DNA of 23,669 nucleotides from an uncultured Bacillota bacterium (lineage in GTDB: Bacteria > Bacillota_I > Bacilli_A > RFN20 > CAG-631). Below the pieces are notes generated by a model, which was not told where the DNA came from, did no database searches, and worked only from the letters and a program-made list of their open reading frames with translations. Positions 16,533 to 23,603 of the stretch are shown here, in pieces. The stretch spans positions 1 through 23,669 of the forward strand of contig CAJJXN010000018.1 of the NCBI GenBank assembly GCA_905197115.1. The letters run 5' to 3'. The position numbers and the translations under genes are program-made. The number at the start of each line of letters is the position of its first letter. The first letter of the stretch is position 1.

Positions 16533-16561
16533 ATTATATTATAATATATCCATTTTGGCAA
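16533..16561 (-). promoter_or_regulatory. Promoter of the lipoprotein gene
   Basis: Minus-strand TTGCCA (16561-16556), 17-base spacer, TATAAT (16538-16533); a near-consensus promoter about 40 bases before the ATG. Confidence 0.7.
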
Positions 16562-16586
16562 GTTTTTTCAACTTTAAAGAGAATAT

Positions 16587-16618
16587 AAAAAAAGATAAAA
16601 CTAAAAAGTCTTATCTTT
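16587..16618 (-). terminator. Terminator after the Tyr-rich protein gene
   Basis: Minus-strand stem AAAGATAAGACT / AGTTTTATCTTT (one G-U pair), 4-base loop, then a run of T. It ends the rnj-maf-Tyr-rich protein unit a few bases after the last stop. Confidence 0.83.
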
Positions 16619-16625
16619 GAATGAA

Positions 16626-16994
16626 TTAAAGCATATCACTACGATAGTTAGACATTACAGGAACATCTTTTAAAGATAAATAATCGTTTGCTTTTTGAAT
16701 ACTTCTTTGATTTGTGGTTGAGTTTTCAAAAATCAAAGGAGTGGATTCTTCATATACAATTTTGTCGGTTATATAAGGGTTATATATATTAACTTGTGGT
16801 TGATTAGCCGTTGCTAACTGATAGTTATAATTTGGATAATAAACAGGTGGGTAATACATTGGATAGTAGTAATATGGTTGATTAAAACGATTGTTACTAA
16901 ATGCTGCACCTGTAACGCCACCAAGAACTAATCCGCCCACAAAAGGGAATAATCGTTGATCATTTGGATTAATATTAGAGTAATTTAAGCGCAT
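16626..16994 (-). CDS. Small Tyr-rich protein with glycine-rich hydrophobic segment
   Basis: A 122-residue protein I do not recognise. Residues 16-32 (FPFVGGLVLGGVTGAAF) form a short glycine-zipper-like hydrophobic segment, followed by a Tyr/Pro/Asn-rich stretch (about 40-60, with YYYYP and YYPPVYYP). The C-terminal half is polar. A similar layout is seen in small coat or envelope-associated proteins of Bacillota, but there is no other sign of sporulation here. It has a textbook ribosome site (AAGGAGG) before the ATG. It lies 55 bases downstream of maf; the intervening hairpin includes that ribosome site, so its expression may be regulated separately. Existence is well supported; function is unknown. 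Confidence 0.75.
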   Translation of the reverse strand: MRLNYSNINPNDQRLFPFVGGLVLGGVTGAAFSNNRFNQPYYYYPMYYPPVYYPNYNYQLATANQPQVNIYNPYITDKIVYEESTPLIFENSTTNQRSIQKANDYLSLKDVPVMSNYRSDML

Positions 16995-17038
16995 AAAAAA
17001 ACCTCCTTCTATTACAAAGTATGTAATAAAAAGGAAGG
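16995..17038 (-). promoter_or_regulatory. Hairpin overlapping the ribosome site of the Tyr-rich protein gene
   Basis: On the minus strand CCTTC (17038-17034), TATTAC (17028-17023), a 7-base loop, then GTAATAGAAGG (17015-17005), which runs into GGAGG and seven T. The stem has a bulge on one side. It would partly hide the ribosome site and, with the T run, could also act as a terminator or attenuator for rnj-maf. Confidence 0.4.
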
Positions 17039-17049
17039 AAAATAGGCAA

Positions 17050-17604
17050 TTATAGGATTTTTGAAAGTTTCTTGTTTAATAAAGCAATAGGCAATCCCAT
17101 CACATTATAATAACAGCCATTTATTTTCTTTACAAATAAGGCACCACTATCTTGAATACCATATCCTCCAGCTTTATCAAAAGGAGATTTAGTTCCTATA
17201 TAGCGAGAAATTTGTTCTTCACTTAACTTATAAAAAGTTACTTTTGTAGTGGCATGAAAAACAATTTTTTTGTTTTTAAATAAAATACACACTCCAGTTA
17301 TAACTTGATGCGTTTGATTGGACAAACTTTTAAGCATTTCAGAAGCTTCTTGTTGATTCTGTGGCTTACCCAATATTTTGTGATTGATTTCAACAATTGT
17401 ATCAGCTGCGATAATGAGGTCATTTTTGTATTCTTCTTGTACTTTTAAAGCTTTATTTAAAGCGATTGTTTCGGGAATTTTAGTTAATTTCAAAGAAGAA
17501 TCGTAGTCTTCTTCAATGTTGGCTTCGACAATTTTAAAATTTGAAATGATTTTGTTTAAAAGTTCTTTTCTTCTAGGAGATTTACTAGCTAGGATAATAT
17601 TCAA
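17050..17604 (-). CDS. maf: Maf family nucleoside triphosphate pyrophosphatase
   Basis: Maf proteins hydrolyse dTTP, UTP and modified nucleoside triphosphates to monophosphates (house-cleaning) and have been linked to septum formation. The 184-residue length is normal. Visible motifs are ASKSPRRKELL (6-16) with the phosphate-binding Ser-Arg-Arg, AADTIV (66-71), GKP, the SPFDKAGGYGIQ stretch and GCYYNVMGLP near the C-terminus. The start codon is TTG at 17604, overlapping the rnj stop as TTGA; upstream AGAGGA inside rnj is a plausible ribosome site. This coupling suggests RNase J and Maf are made from one transcript. Confidence 0.9.
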   Translation of the reverse strand: MNIILASKSPRRKELLNKIISNFKIVEANIEEDYDSSLKLTKIPETIALNKALKVQEEYKNDLIIAADTIVEINHKILGKPQNQQEASEMLKSLSNQTHQVITGVCILFKNKKIVFHATTKVTFYKLSEEQISRYIGTKSPFDKAGGYGIQDSGALFVKKINGCYYNVMGLPIALLNKKLSKIL

Positions 17605-19331
17605 TTAGATTCTTCCTCTCTTTTATTTAAAATAACAGGAATAACAATGGGTTGACGATTTGTCTTAGCTAATACAAATTTACTGACAGAATCTTTAATT
17701 ACTTTTTTGATATGTGAAAAAGTAACTTTATTTTTCATTAAACGCAATAAAGCAGAATAAACTACTTTTTCAGCTTCAATTAAAAGATCGCCACGTTCTT
17801 TTAAATAAATAAATCCTCTAGACACAATAGATGGTTGTTTTAAAATCGTGTTTGTTTTTGCATCAATTGGAACTACAACGGCAATAAGACCATCATTTGA
17901 TAAAATTTTACGATCCATTATGACAGCACTTTCAATACCGTTAATATCTTTTCCATCAATATAAACAGCTTCAGCATCAATCTTTTTGCCTCTTGTTACT
18001 ACACCATTAGACATGACAAGCATATCTCCATTTGATAAAACAAAAGTGTTTTCTTTTTTTACGGCATTCATATTAATAGCCATATCAGCATGAAGTTTGA
18101 GCATTCGATATTCGCCATGTACAGGCATAAAGTATTTAGGCTTAAATAATTTGAGCATCAACTTTAATTCTTCCCGTTGAGCATGACCTGATGTATGAAT
18201 ACTATATAACGCACTATTTACAATTACTTCGGCTCCATTTTTAGAAAGAAGATTAATAACCTTATTAACAGGTGATAGATTTCCTGGAATCGGATTTGAA
18301 GAGAAAATAACGGTATCACCCGGAATAATTTTAATAACTTTATGTGTATTATTAGCGATTCTAGATAAAGCTGCCATTGGTTCTCCTTGGCTTCCAGTAC
18401 AAAGAATTAAAATTTCATTCAAATTTTGATAAGCTGAAATTTTAGCATTTTCCATATCAAATAAGTAATTATCAGGACATTTAATATAACCTAATTTTCT
18501 TCCCGTTGCAATTGCGTTTTCCATTGAACGACCAAAGACTAATATTTTACGATTATGTTTTACTGCACTTTCAATTATTTGTTGAATTCGATGAACGTTA
18601 CTTGCAAAAGTAGCAATAATAATTCTTCCCGTTGCTTCTTTAAAAATTTCATTTAACGAAATTGCAACATCTCTTTCACTTTTAGAATAACCTTCTACTT
18701 CTGCATTTGTAGAATCAGCCATATATAAAGTGACTCCTTTTGCAGCAATTTGTGTTATTTTACTAAAATCAATATCTTGTCCTAAAGGAGTTAAATCCAC
18801 TTTAAAGTCACCCGTTGTAACAATTCTACCATTTGGTGTTTCTACAATGATTCCATAACTATCCGGAATAGAATGGGTTGTTGAGAAAAACTCAAAAGTT
18901 AAAGGACCAATTTTAATTACTTTAGAAGAATCAATTTCGCAAATATTTACTCTTGATTCTAATCCCACTTCTTCTAATTTATGTTTAATTAAACCGGCTG
19001 ATAATTTAGAAGCATAGATGATAGGAATATCAATGGATTGTAGTAAAAATGGAATTCCACCAATGTGATCTTCATGACCATGAGTAATAAATAAAGCTTT
19101 TATTTTAGAACGATTTTTAATTAAATAAGTATAATCGGGGATAACATAATCCACCCCTGGAAATTCAGATTCTGGGAATTTAACACCAGCATCAATGATG
19201 ATAATATTATTTCCATGTTCAATACAATAAGTGTTTTTTCCTACTTCATTTAAACCACCTAATGCATAAATGTATGTTTTAACAGATGTATCTATTAATT
19301 CGTTTGTCTTTGCTATTCCGTTTTTTGTCAT
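17601..19331 (-). CDS. rnj: Ribonuclease J
   Basis: RNase J is the metallo-beta-lactamase/beta-CASP nuclease with 5'-exonuclease and endonuclease activity that matures rRNA and degrades mRNA in Bacillota. The 576-residue protein has the zinc motif H84-G-H86-E-D88-H89-I-G-G, a second histidine region (FSTTHSIPDSYG), MADSTNAEVEG, FASNVHRIQQ of the beta-CASP domain, CTGSQGEP and the SGHAQREEL and PVHGEYRML signatures. Length slightly exceeds the usual 555, with a short N-terminal extension of about ten residues. The ATG has TAGGAGAT upstream. A strong promoter of its own lies at 19378-19406, so it is separated from the ComK-like genes; maf overlaps its stop. Confidence 0.95.
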   Translation of the reverse strand: MTKNGIAKTNELIDTSVKTYIYALGGLNEVGKNTYCIEHGNNIIIIDAGVKFPESEFPGVDYVIPDYTYLIKNRSKIKALFITHGHEDHIGGIPFLLQSIDIPIIYASKLSAGLIKHKLEEVGLESRVNICEIDSSKVIKIGPLTFEFFSTTHSIPDSYGIIVETPNGRIVTTGDFKVDLTPLGQDIDFSKITQIAAKGVTLYMADSTNAEVEGYSKSERDVAISLNEIFKEATGRIIIATFASNVHRIQQIIESAVKHNRKILVFGRSMENAIATGRKLGYIKCPDNYLFDMENAKISAYQNLNEILILCTGSQGEPMAALSRIANNTHKVIKIIPGDTVIFSSNPIPGNLSPVNKVINLLSKNGAEVIVNSALYSIHTSGHAQREELKLMLKLFKPKYFMPVHGEYRMLKLHADMAINMNAVKKENTFVLSNGDMLVMSNGVVTRGKKIDAEAVYIDGKDINGIESAVIMDRKILSNDGLIAVVVPIDAKTNTILKQPSIVSRGFIYLKERGDLLIEAEKVVYSALLRLMKNKVTFSHIKKVIKDSVSKFVLAKTNRQPIVIPVILNKREEESN

Positions 19332-19377
19332 TTTACTATCTCCTACATTGTCTTAAAAGTGTTAATTAAACATAATT

Positions 19378-19406
19378 ATTATAGGATGGATGAAGGAATT
19401 TTTCAA
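19378..19406 (-). promoter_or_regulatory. Promoter of rnj-maf
   Basis: Minus-strand TTGAAA (19406-19401), exactly 17 bases, TATAAT (19383-19378). It lies in the gap after the stop of the 133-residue gene. Confidence 0.8.
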
Positions 19407-19411
19407 GTTTT

Positions 19412-19813
19412 TTATGAAGAAATATGCATTCCATTTTCAAGAATAGAAAATGTTTTAAAAAATGAATCAATGATAACGTTTACATTGGCTTTAGCATGTT
19501 TTTTTCCTTTTTTATTATGTACTCGACCTATTAAAATTTCGATATCATATTCCATTTCTAAATGACTAAAACAACGAATGGTTATATGATTATTTTCTAA
19601 AATCCCTTTTAAAAAACGTGCTGTTGATTCGCTTTTTTTTGTTTCATAAAAAACGTTTACACCTTCATAATCACCATATGAAAAACCGATTAATATATTT
19701 TCACTTACATTAATTTGATTTTTATGTAATTTATTTTCTAATATTTTTTTAAATTTTTTTAAAGTCTTATATTCAAATGAATTTTTTTTAACGGCTTGAT
19801 AAATTAAACTCAT
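19412..19813 (-). CDS. Hypothetical protein, partner of the ComK-like gene
   Basis: A 133-residue soluble, basic protein that I do not recognise. There is no signal peptide or membrane segment. The N-terminal third is Lys-rich and probably helical; the central part alternates hydrophobic and polar residues as in a mixed alpha/beta fold (ENILIGFSYGDYEGVNVFY; MEYDIEILIGRV). It starts 18 bases after the ComK-like gene with ribosome site GGTGAT, and both genes lie between a dedicated promoter and that of rnj, so they are likely a two-gene operon. The frame on the opposite strand (19359-19565) is a shadow. A role related to its neighbour is only a guess. Confidence 0.7.
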   Translation of the reverse strand: MSLIYQAVKKNSFEYKTLKKFKKILENKLHKNQINVSENILIGFSYGDYEGVNVFYETKKSESTARFLKGILENNHITIRCFSHLEMEYDIEILIGRVHNKKGKKHAKANVNVIIDSFFKTFSILENGMHISS

Positions 19814-19831
19814 AAAATCACCACTACTTCA

Positions 19832-20227
19832 TTATATTGAATCACCTAATAAATTTATGCGAATTTTAAATAAGATATTAAAATTTAAATATTTATAAAT
19901 TAAAGTAGGAGATAAATCAAGGTATAAGACAAAATTTTTAAAGTAAACTAAACTTCCCCATCCTTTTTTCTTAATTTGAATAATTTTAAAAACATTAATA
20001 AATTCACATTTTTTATTTTTAATAGACATTGTTGGTTGAAAATAAACATTTTGAATATTAATGGGATGTTTATAATGATTTTTAAACGTGAAAAAGTTTT
20101 TTTTAAAATAAAAAGATTGAACAAATTGAGAAGGAGTCGCTTCAATAAAATAGGTTTTTCCTGTTTCTAATATAACTTTACATTTTTGATTATCACAAAG
20201 AATACAAATGATGTCTTGAACTTTCAT
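19832..20227 (-). CDS. Divergent ComK-like competence transcription factor
   Basis: A 131-residue protein that, by eye, aligns collinearly with B. subtilis ComK, the activator of DNA-uptake genes. KTYFIEATPSQFVQSFYF matches the ComK stretch CVFYVNMKPLQIVDRSCRFF; YKHPI matches KPPI; YFQPTMSIKNKKCEFIN matches the core FPTLSSTRPQCGWIS, including the spaced Pro-Thr and Cys; VYFKNFVLYLDLS matches VTFSNGKTMELPIS. It is shorter than ComK (192 residues) because the C-terminal tail is absent, as in minor ComK2-type proteins. The frame reaches a GTG at 20239, but the ATG at 20227 with GGTGA upstream is the better start. It has its own extended -10 promoter and a following partner gene. Assignment is by recalled motif pattern and needs a profile search. 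Confidence 0.55.
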   Translation of the reverse strand: MKVQDIICILCDNQKCKVILETGKTYFIEATPSQFVQSFYFKKNFFTFKNHYKHPINIQNVYFQPTMSIKNKKCEFINVFKIIQIKKKGWGSLVYFKNFVLYLDLSPTLIYKYLNFNILFKIRINLLGDSI

Positions 20228-20243
20228 TTTATTCACCACAAAA

Positions 20244-20252
20244 ATTATAACA
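20244..20252 (-). promoter_or_regulatory. Extended -10 promoter of the ComK-like gene
   Basis: Minus-strand TGTTATAAT (TGnTATAAT) without a well-placed -35. The expected start lies only about ten bases before the ATG, so the leader is nearly all ribosome site (GGTGA). Confidence 0.55.
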
Positions 20253-20295
20253 TGTTTGGCGATAAAAAAAGTTTCAAAGTTGTCTCAAAATAAAA

Positions 20296-20320
20296 AGGAA
20301 TTAGTCGCTTTCTAATTCCT
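20296..20320 (-). terminator. Terminator of the CNNM/CorC pair
   Basis: Minus-strand stem AGGAATTAG / CTAATTCCT with a 7-base loop followed by a T run. The TAA stop of the upstream gene lies at the start of the second arm. Confidence 0.82.
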
Positions 20321-21563
20321 CTTTATTTTCATTTATTTCTACTTTTACTTTTTCAACTCTAAAATCATCCACTTCTTCAATGGTCACATCCAAATTTTCA
20401 AAACTAAATTGATCTCCTTTTTGTGGAAATTTTTCAAGCATTTCGGTACTCCAACCACCAATTGTAGTATACTCGCTTTCAAAATCTTTGTCATCAACAT
20501 GAACGAGATCAAAGAAGTCATAAATATTCATTGTTCCATCAATGACATATGAATTTTCAGAAGTTTGTGTATATTCTTCTTCTTCTAAAACGTCGGTTTC
20601 GTCTAAGATATCACCAACTAACTCTTCTAATATATCTTCCATGGTTAAGATACCCATGGTTCCCCCAAATTCATCTTTGATAATAGCAAGGTGCTTATGA
20701 GATTTTTTTAATTCTTTTAAAATAGAAGAGATAGGTTGAGTTTTATAAACATAAAGAGGTTCGGATATCATTTCTTCAAGTTGAATTTCTTTTTTGGCTA
20801 AAATGGCTTTTAATAATAATTTTGTACTTAAGATACCAACAATATTATCGATACTTTCTTTATAAACAGGGATTCTTGAATGATTATAAATTTTCTCATC
20901 ATGAATTAATTCGTTTAAGTCATTATCAATATCCCATCCATAAACATCCACTCTTGGAATCATAATTTCATGAGCAGTGACATCAGTAAATTCGATTGCA
21001 GATTTAATTAATTCACTTTGTTGTTCATCAATAAATCCTTCTTCTTCAATTGAATCTACCATTTCTAATAATTCTTCATCGGTAAAAGAAGGTTCTACTT
21101 TTTTCTTTTTCCAAAGTCGAGCAATAAGTGGTAAAAGTTTGTCAAAAATAAAGACTAAAGGTGAAAGTATCCAAGAAATTAATTTTAAAGGTTTAGCAAA
21201 GAGCAAGGAAAGACGATAACTAAATTTTGAACCAATTGTTTTTGGTAAAATTTCAGCAAAAGTTAAAAGAATAATAGTCATGGCAACAACGGCAATCGAA
21301 GGTCCTATTTTTTCGTTAAACCATTGGATACATAAAGCAGTAGCAATGGATGAAGCTGCGATATTTACGAGGTTATTTCCAATTAATAAAGTTGATAATA
21401 ACGAAGTATATTTTTCTACAAATTGATTGGCTAAAACAGCATTTTTTTCTTTATTATCTGCCGCTTTTTTAAGCGTTAAGCGATTCACTTTGGCGTAAAT
21501 AATTTCAGAAGCAGAAAAGAAAGCCGATAATATAACTAAGCAAACTAACAATGCGATGGTCAT
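20301..21563 (-). CDS. CNNM/CorC (hemolysin-C) family protein, full three-domain form
   Basis: A 420-residue membrane protein of the family that includes B. subtilis YhdP/MpfA, linked to magnesium efflux. Residues 1-175 are the DUF21 transmembrane domain with ILSAFFSASEI at the N-terminus, LLIGNNLVN and FAEILPKTIGSK. Two CBS domains, expected to bind adenine nucleotides, cover about 195-325 (EIMIPRVDVYGWD; GILTMEDILEELVGDI). Residues about 340-415 form the CorC_HlyC domain (SYVIDGTMNIYDF). The start overlaps the stop of its paralogue as ATGA. The pair shares the promoter at 22619-22646 and the terminator at 20296-20320. The older name hemolysin reflects homology only. Confidence 0.88.
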   Translation of the reverse strand: MTIALLVCLVILSAFFSASEIIYAKVNRLTLKKAADNKEKNAVLANQFVEKYTSLLSTLLIGNNLVNIAASSIATALCIQWFNEKIGPSIAVVAMTIILLTFAEILPKTIGSKFSYRLSLLFAKPLKLISWILSPLVFIFDKLLPLIARLWKKKKVEPSFTDEELLEMVDSIEEEGFIDEQQSELIKSAIEFTDVTAHEIMIPRVDVYGWDIDNDLNELIHDEKIYNHSRIPVYKESIDNIVGILSTKLLLKAILAKKEIQLEEMISEPLYVYKTQPISSILKELKKSHKHLAIIKDEFGGTMGILTMEDILEELVGDILDETDVLEEEEYTQTSENSYVIDGTMNIYDFFDLVHVDDKDFESEYTTIGGWSTEMLEKFPQKGDQFSFENLDVTIEEVDDFRVEKVKVEINENKEELESD

Positions 21564-22582
21564 GTTAAATCACCGCCTTTATTTTCTAAATTGTCTTCTA
21601 ATTCACCAATTTCACCGACTAATTCTTCTAAAACATCTTCCATTGTAATCATCCCAATGGTTTTTTTAGAAGAATCCACAACGATGGCAATATGTGTTTT
21701 TTTCTTGCGAAACTCTTCAAATACATCATCAATTTTCATGTCAAGAGATACAAAATAAGGTTTTACAAGCGTTTTTCTTAGTGAATAATCTTTGTTTACC
21801 ATGATTTGTTTTAAATAAGTTCTCACATGTAAAATTCCTATTATATTGTCAGGTGTTGCAGAATACACAGGAATTCTAGAAAAGTTTTCTTCTAATAAAA
21901 ATTTTACGATAGCGTCATGGGAAGAATTTTTAATGTCAAGCATTACCATATTTTCTTTTTTAGTGTAAATTTCTTTTACCGTGATATCTCCAAAATCAAC
22001 TGCAGATTGAATAATTTCACTTTCTTCTTCTTCAATTAATCCTTCTTCTTCAATGGATTCAATAATATCTGTGAATTCATCTTCTGTCATCACAGGTTCT
22101 TTTTTGTTTACTTTAAATATTTTATTCAATATTTTAATAATTCCACTATAAATAATAGATAAAGGGAAGAGTAAAAATTTTAAAGCATAAATTGGATAAG
22201 AACAAATCATAGATAACTTATCTGCCCACACTGTTGCGATGTTTTTAGGTATAATTTCTCCAAAAATTAAAACAATCACCGTCGTAAAAATCGTTGCAAA
22301 TAAAGAACCATTTTCATGGAATAAATAAATTCCTACAATTGTTGCAATTGTAGACGCTAAAATATTTACAATATTGTTCCCAATTAATATTGTAACTAAA
22401 GAATTGTCAAAGTTGTCTACTATTTTTAAAACTAATTTGGCACTTTTGCTACCATCATCTGCTTTTACTTTTAATTTTATGCGATTACATTTTGTAAACG
22501 CGGTTTCGCTTGCAGAAAAAAAAGCACTAAATAAGACTAAAACGAAAAATACTATATACAATAAAGGCCCATCCGGATCCAT
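21560..22582 (-). CDS. CNNM/CorC family protein lacking the CorC_HlyC domain
   Basis: A 340-residue paralogue of the next gene. The DUF21 membrane domain (LFSAFFSASETAF, TILIGNNIVN, FGEIIPKNIA) and both CBS domains (to GMITMEDVLEELVGEI) are present, but the protein ends about 15 residues after the second CBS domain, so the usual C-terminal CorC_HlyC domain is missing. The end is a normal stop overlapping the downstream start (ATGA), not a frameshift. The two may form a heterodimer, with one copy supplying the C-terminal domain; that is inference. The frame extends to a GTG at 22594, but this is part of the ribosome site AAGGAGTG, so I take the ATG at 22582. Confidence 0.87.
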   Translation of the reverse strand: MDPDGPLLYIVFFVLVLFSAFFSASETAFTKCNRIKLKVKADDGSKSAKLVLKIVDNFDNSLVTILIGNNIVNILASTIATIVGIYLFHENGSLFATIFTTVIVLIFGEIIPKNIATVWADKLSMICSYPIYALKFLLFPLSIIYSGIIKILNKIFKVNKKEPVMTEDEFTDIIESIEEEGLIEEEESEIIQSAVDFGDITVKEIYTKKENMVMLDIKNSSHDAIVKFLLEENFSRIPVYSATPDNIIGILHVRTYLKQIMVNKDYSLRKTLVKPYFVSLDMKIDDVFEEFRKKKTHIAIVVDSSKKTIGMITMEDVLEELVGEIGELEDNLENKGGDLT

Positions 22583-22618
22583 ATTGGATATCACTCCTTC
22601 TAAATTACATATGATTTT

Positions 22619-22646
22619 ATTATAATAGTTTAAAAAAAATAATCAA
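22619..22646 (-). promoter_or_regulatory. Promoter of the CNNM/CorC pair
   Basis: Minus-strand TTGATT (22646-22641), 16-base spacer, TATAAT (22624-22619). Confidence 0.6.
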
Positions 22647-22665
22647 GAGTATAAAAAAAATAATC
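22631..22665. repeat. Two 14-bp direct repeats in the divergent promoter region
   Basis: T-A8-TAATC occurs at 22631-22644 and 22652-22665, exactly 21 bases apart (two helical turns). The first copy overlaps the -35 and spacer of the minus-strand CNNM promoter; the second lies just upstream of the plus-strand small gene. It may be a paired operator or a bent-DNA element. Confidence 0.5.
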
Positions 22666-22693
22666 GAATAAATACTACATATGAGGTGAAAAA

Positions 22694-22912
22694 ATGGAAA
22701 ACGAAATTATCACGCATATTAAAAAGGACAATTTAAATCGAATTATTGAGTTTAAAACAAACAAAGGAAACATTTATAATTTTGAAATGGCAAAAGAAGC
22801 CATTGTATATGATCGAATAAAAAATGCTAAAATTGTGAAAAAAAAGAGTGGGAGAACGACAATAGAAAGTAAAAATGATGAACGTTCTATTGAGGATTTT
22901 CCAGAGTTTTAA
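22694..22912 (+). CDS. Small DUF3892-like protein
   Basis: A 72-residue protein preceded by the good ribosome site GAGGTGAAAAA. It starts IITHIKKDNLNRIIEFKTNKG with a YNFEMAKEAI segment and ends SIEDFPEF. This order of a short beta pair, helix and terminal (L/F)P-x-F resembles the DUF3892 family of small proteins of unknown role. The match is from memory and moderate. It is transcribed divergently from the CNNM pair and overlaps tail-to-tail by 26 bases with the next gene on the other strand. No terminator lies between them. Confidence 0.65.
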   Translation: MENEIITHIKKDNLNRIIEFKTNKGNIYNFEMAKEAIVYDRIKNAKIVKKKSGRTTIESKNDERSIEDFPEF

Positions 22913-23480
22913 AACGAATAAAAGAAATAAGAGCAAAGATCCATTTTAAAATAAAAAGAACACAATAAAAAATTAAAAAGCAATTAAATAGAATAGACGT
23001 ATAGCCTATAATGGCTAAACTTGTTCCAATGGATTTCATTGTATCGTTAAAAAAAATTCCAAAGATACTTGCGGCAATTAAAAATTTAGTTAAATAACAA
23101 AGCATTATTTTTCCAAAATAAGGAATATAACTATAAAATGTTTTTTTAGAAAGAATGGGTGAAAAACAATAAAAGCCTAAAGAAATTAAAAGTAAGATTA
23201 AAAATAAGATGCAAACTGGATGCATATATCGCAAAAATGCCAAAATAGCTTCTTTAGCAAGAATAAAAAAATTGGAGGTTTCTGTAGTTTGCATATAGCT
23301 GACTACCTTTCCAACAGAAGTTTTGTATAAAAGAGGTTGTATATCTTCAATCGAATAACGATAAGCACCACATACTGGAATGAAGTGAACGCAATCTAAA
23401 ATAATAAAAAAGCAAGCTAAAAGAGATACAATACCAACGAAACTTTGAAAAATTAAAAATATTTTTTTGCTTTTATCCAT
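22887..23480 (-). CDS. Hypothetical membrane protein with four helices
   Basis: A 197-residue integral membrane protein I cannot assign. Helices are predicted at about 6-28, 85-108, 123-145 and 152-182, with a non-membrane stretch of about 50 residues (30-80) between the first two. The C-terminus (SFIRFKTLENPQ) is basic and probably cytoplasmic. The frame reaches an ATG at 23495, but that ATG overlaps the ribosome site GGAGG; the ATG at 23480, eight bases after the site, is preferred. A TATAAT-like -10 (TATGAT at 23509-23504) precedes it. Its 3' end overlaps the convergent small gene by 26 bases. Confidence 0.72.
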   Translation of the reverse strand: MDKSKKIFLIFQSFVGIVSLLACFFIILDCVHFIPVCGAYRYSIEDIQPLLYKTSVGKVVSYMQTTETSNFFILAKEAILAFLRYMHPVCILFLILLLISLGFYCFSPILSKKTFYSYIPYFGKIMLCYLTKFLIAASIFGIFFNDTMKSIGTSLAIIGYTSILFNCFLIFYCVLFILKWIFALISFIRFKTLENPQ

Positions 23481-23503
23481 AGCGTATCCCTCCATTTTTA
23501 TTT

Positions 23504-23509
23504 ATCATA
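23504..23509 (-). promoter_or_regulatory. -10 box of the membrane protein gene
   Basis: Minus-strand TATGAT about 25 bases before the start at 23480. The -35 region is weak. Confidence 0.4.
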
Positions 23510-23603
23510 ACATAATTAAAAAAACTTTACACTTTAATCTTGTTTATTAAAAAAGAAACTAATTAAAATATATATATAAAAATAAGTTAGTATTAAAATA
23601 CTA

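Noticed and set aside
19359..19565. A 68-residue plus-strand open frame.
   Set aside because: It lies opposite the end of the 133-residue gene and the rnj promoter and has no ribosome site.
19948..20170. Small open frames on both strands inside the ComK-like gene.
   Set aside because: They are alternate-frame products of A/T-rich DNA without starts supported by ribosome sites.
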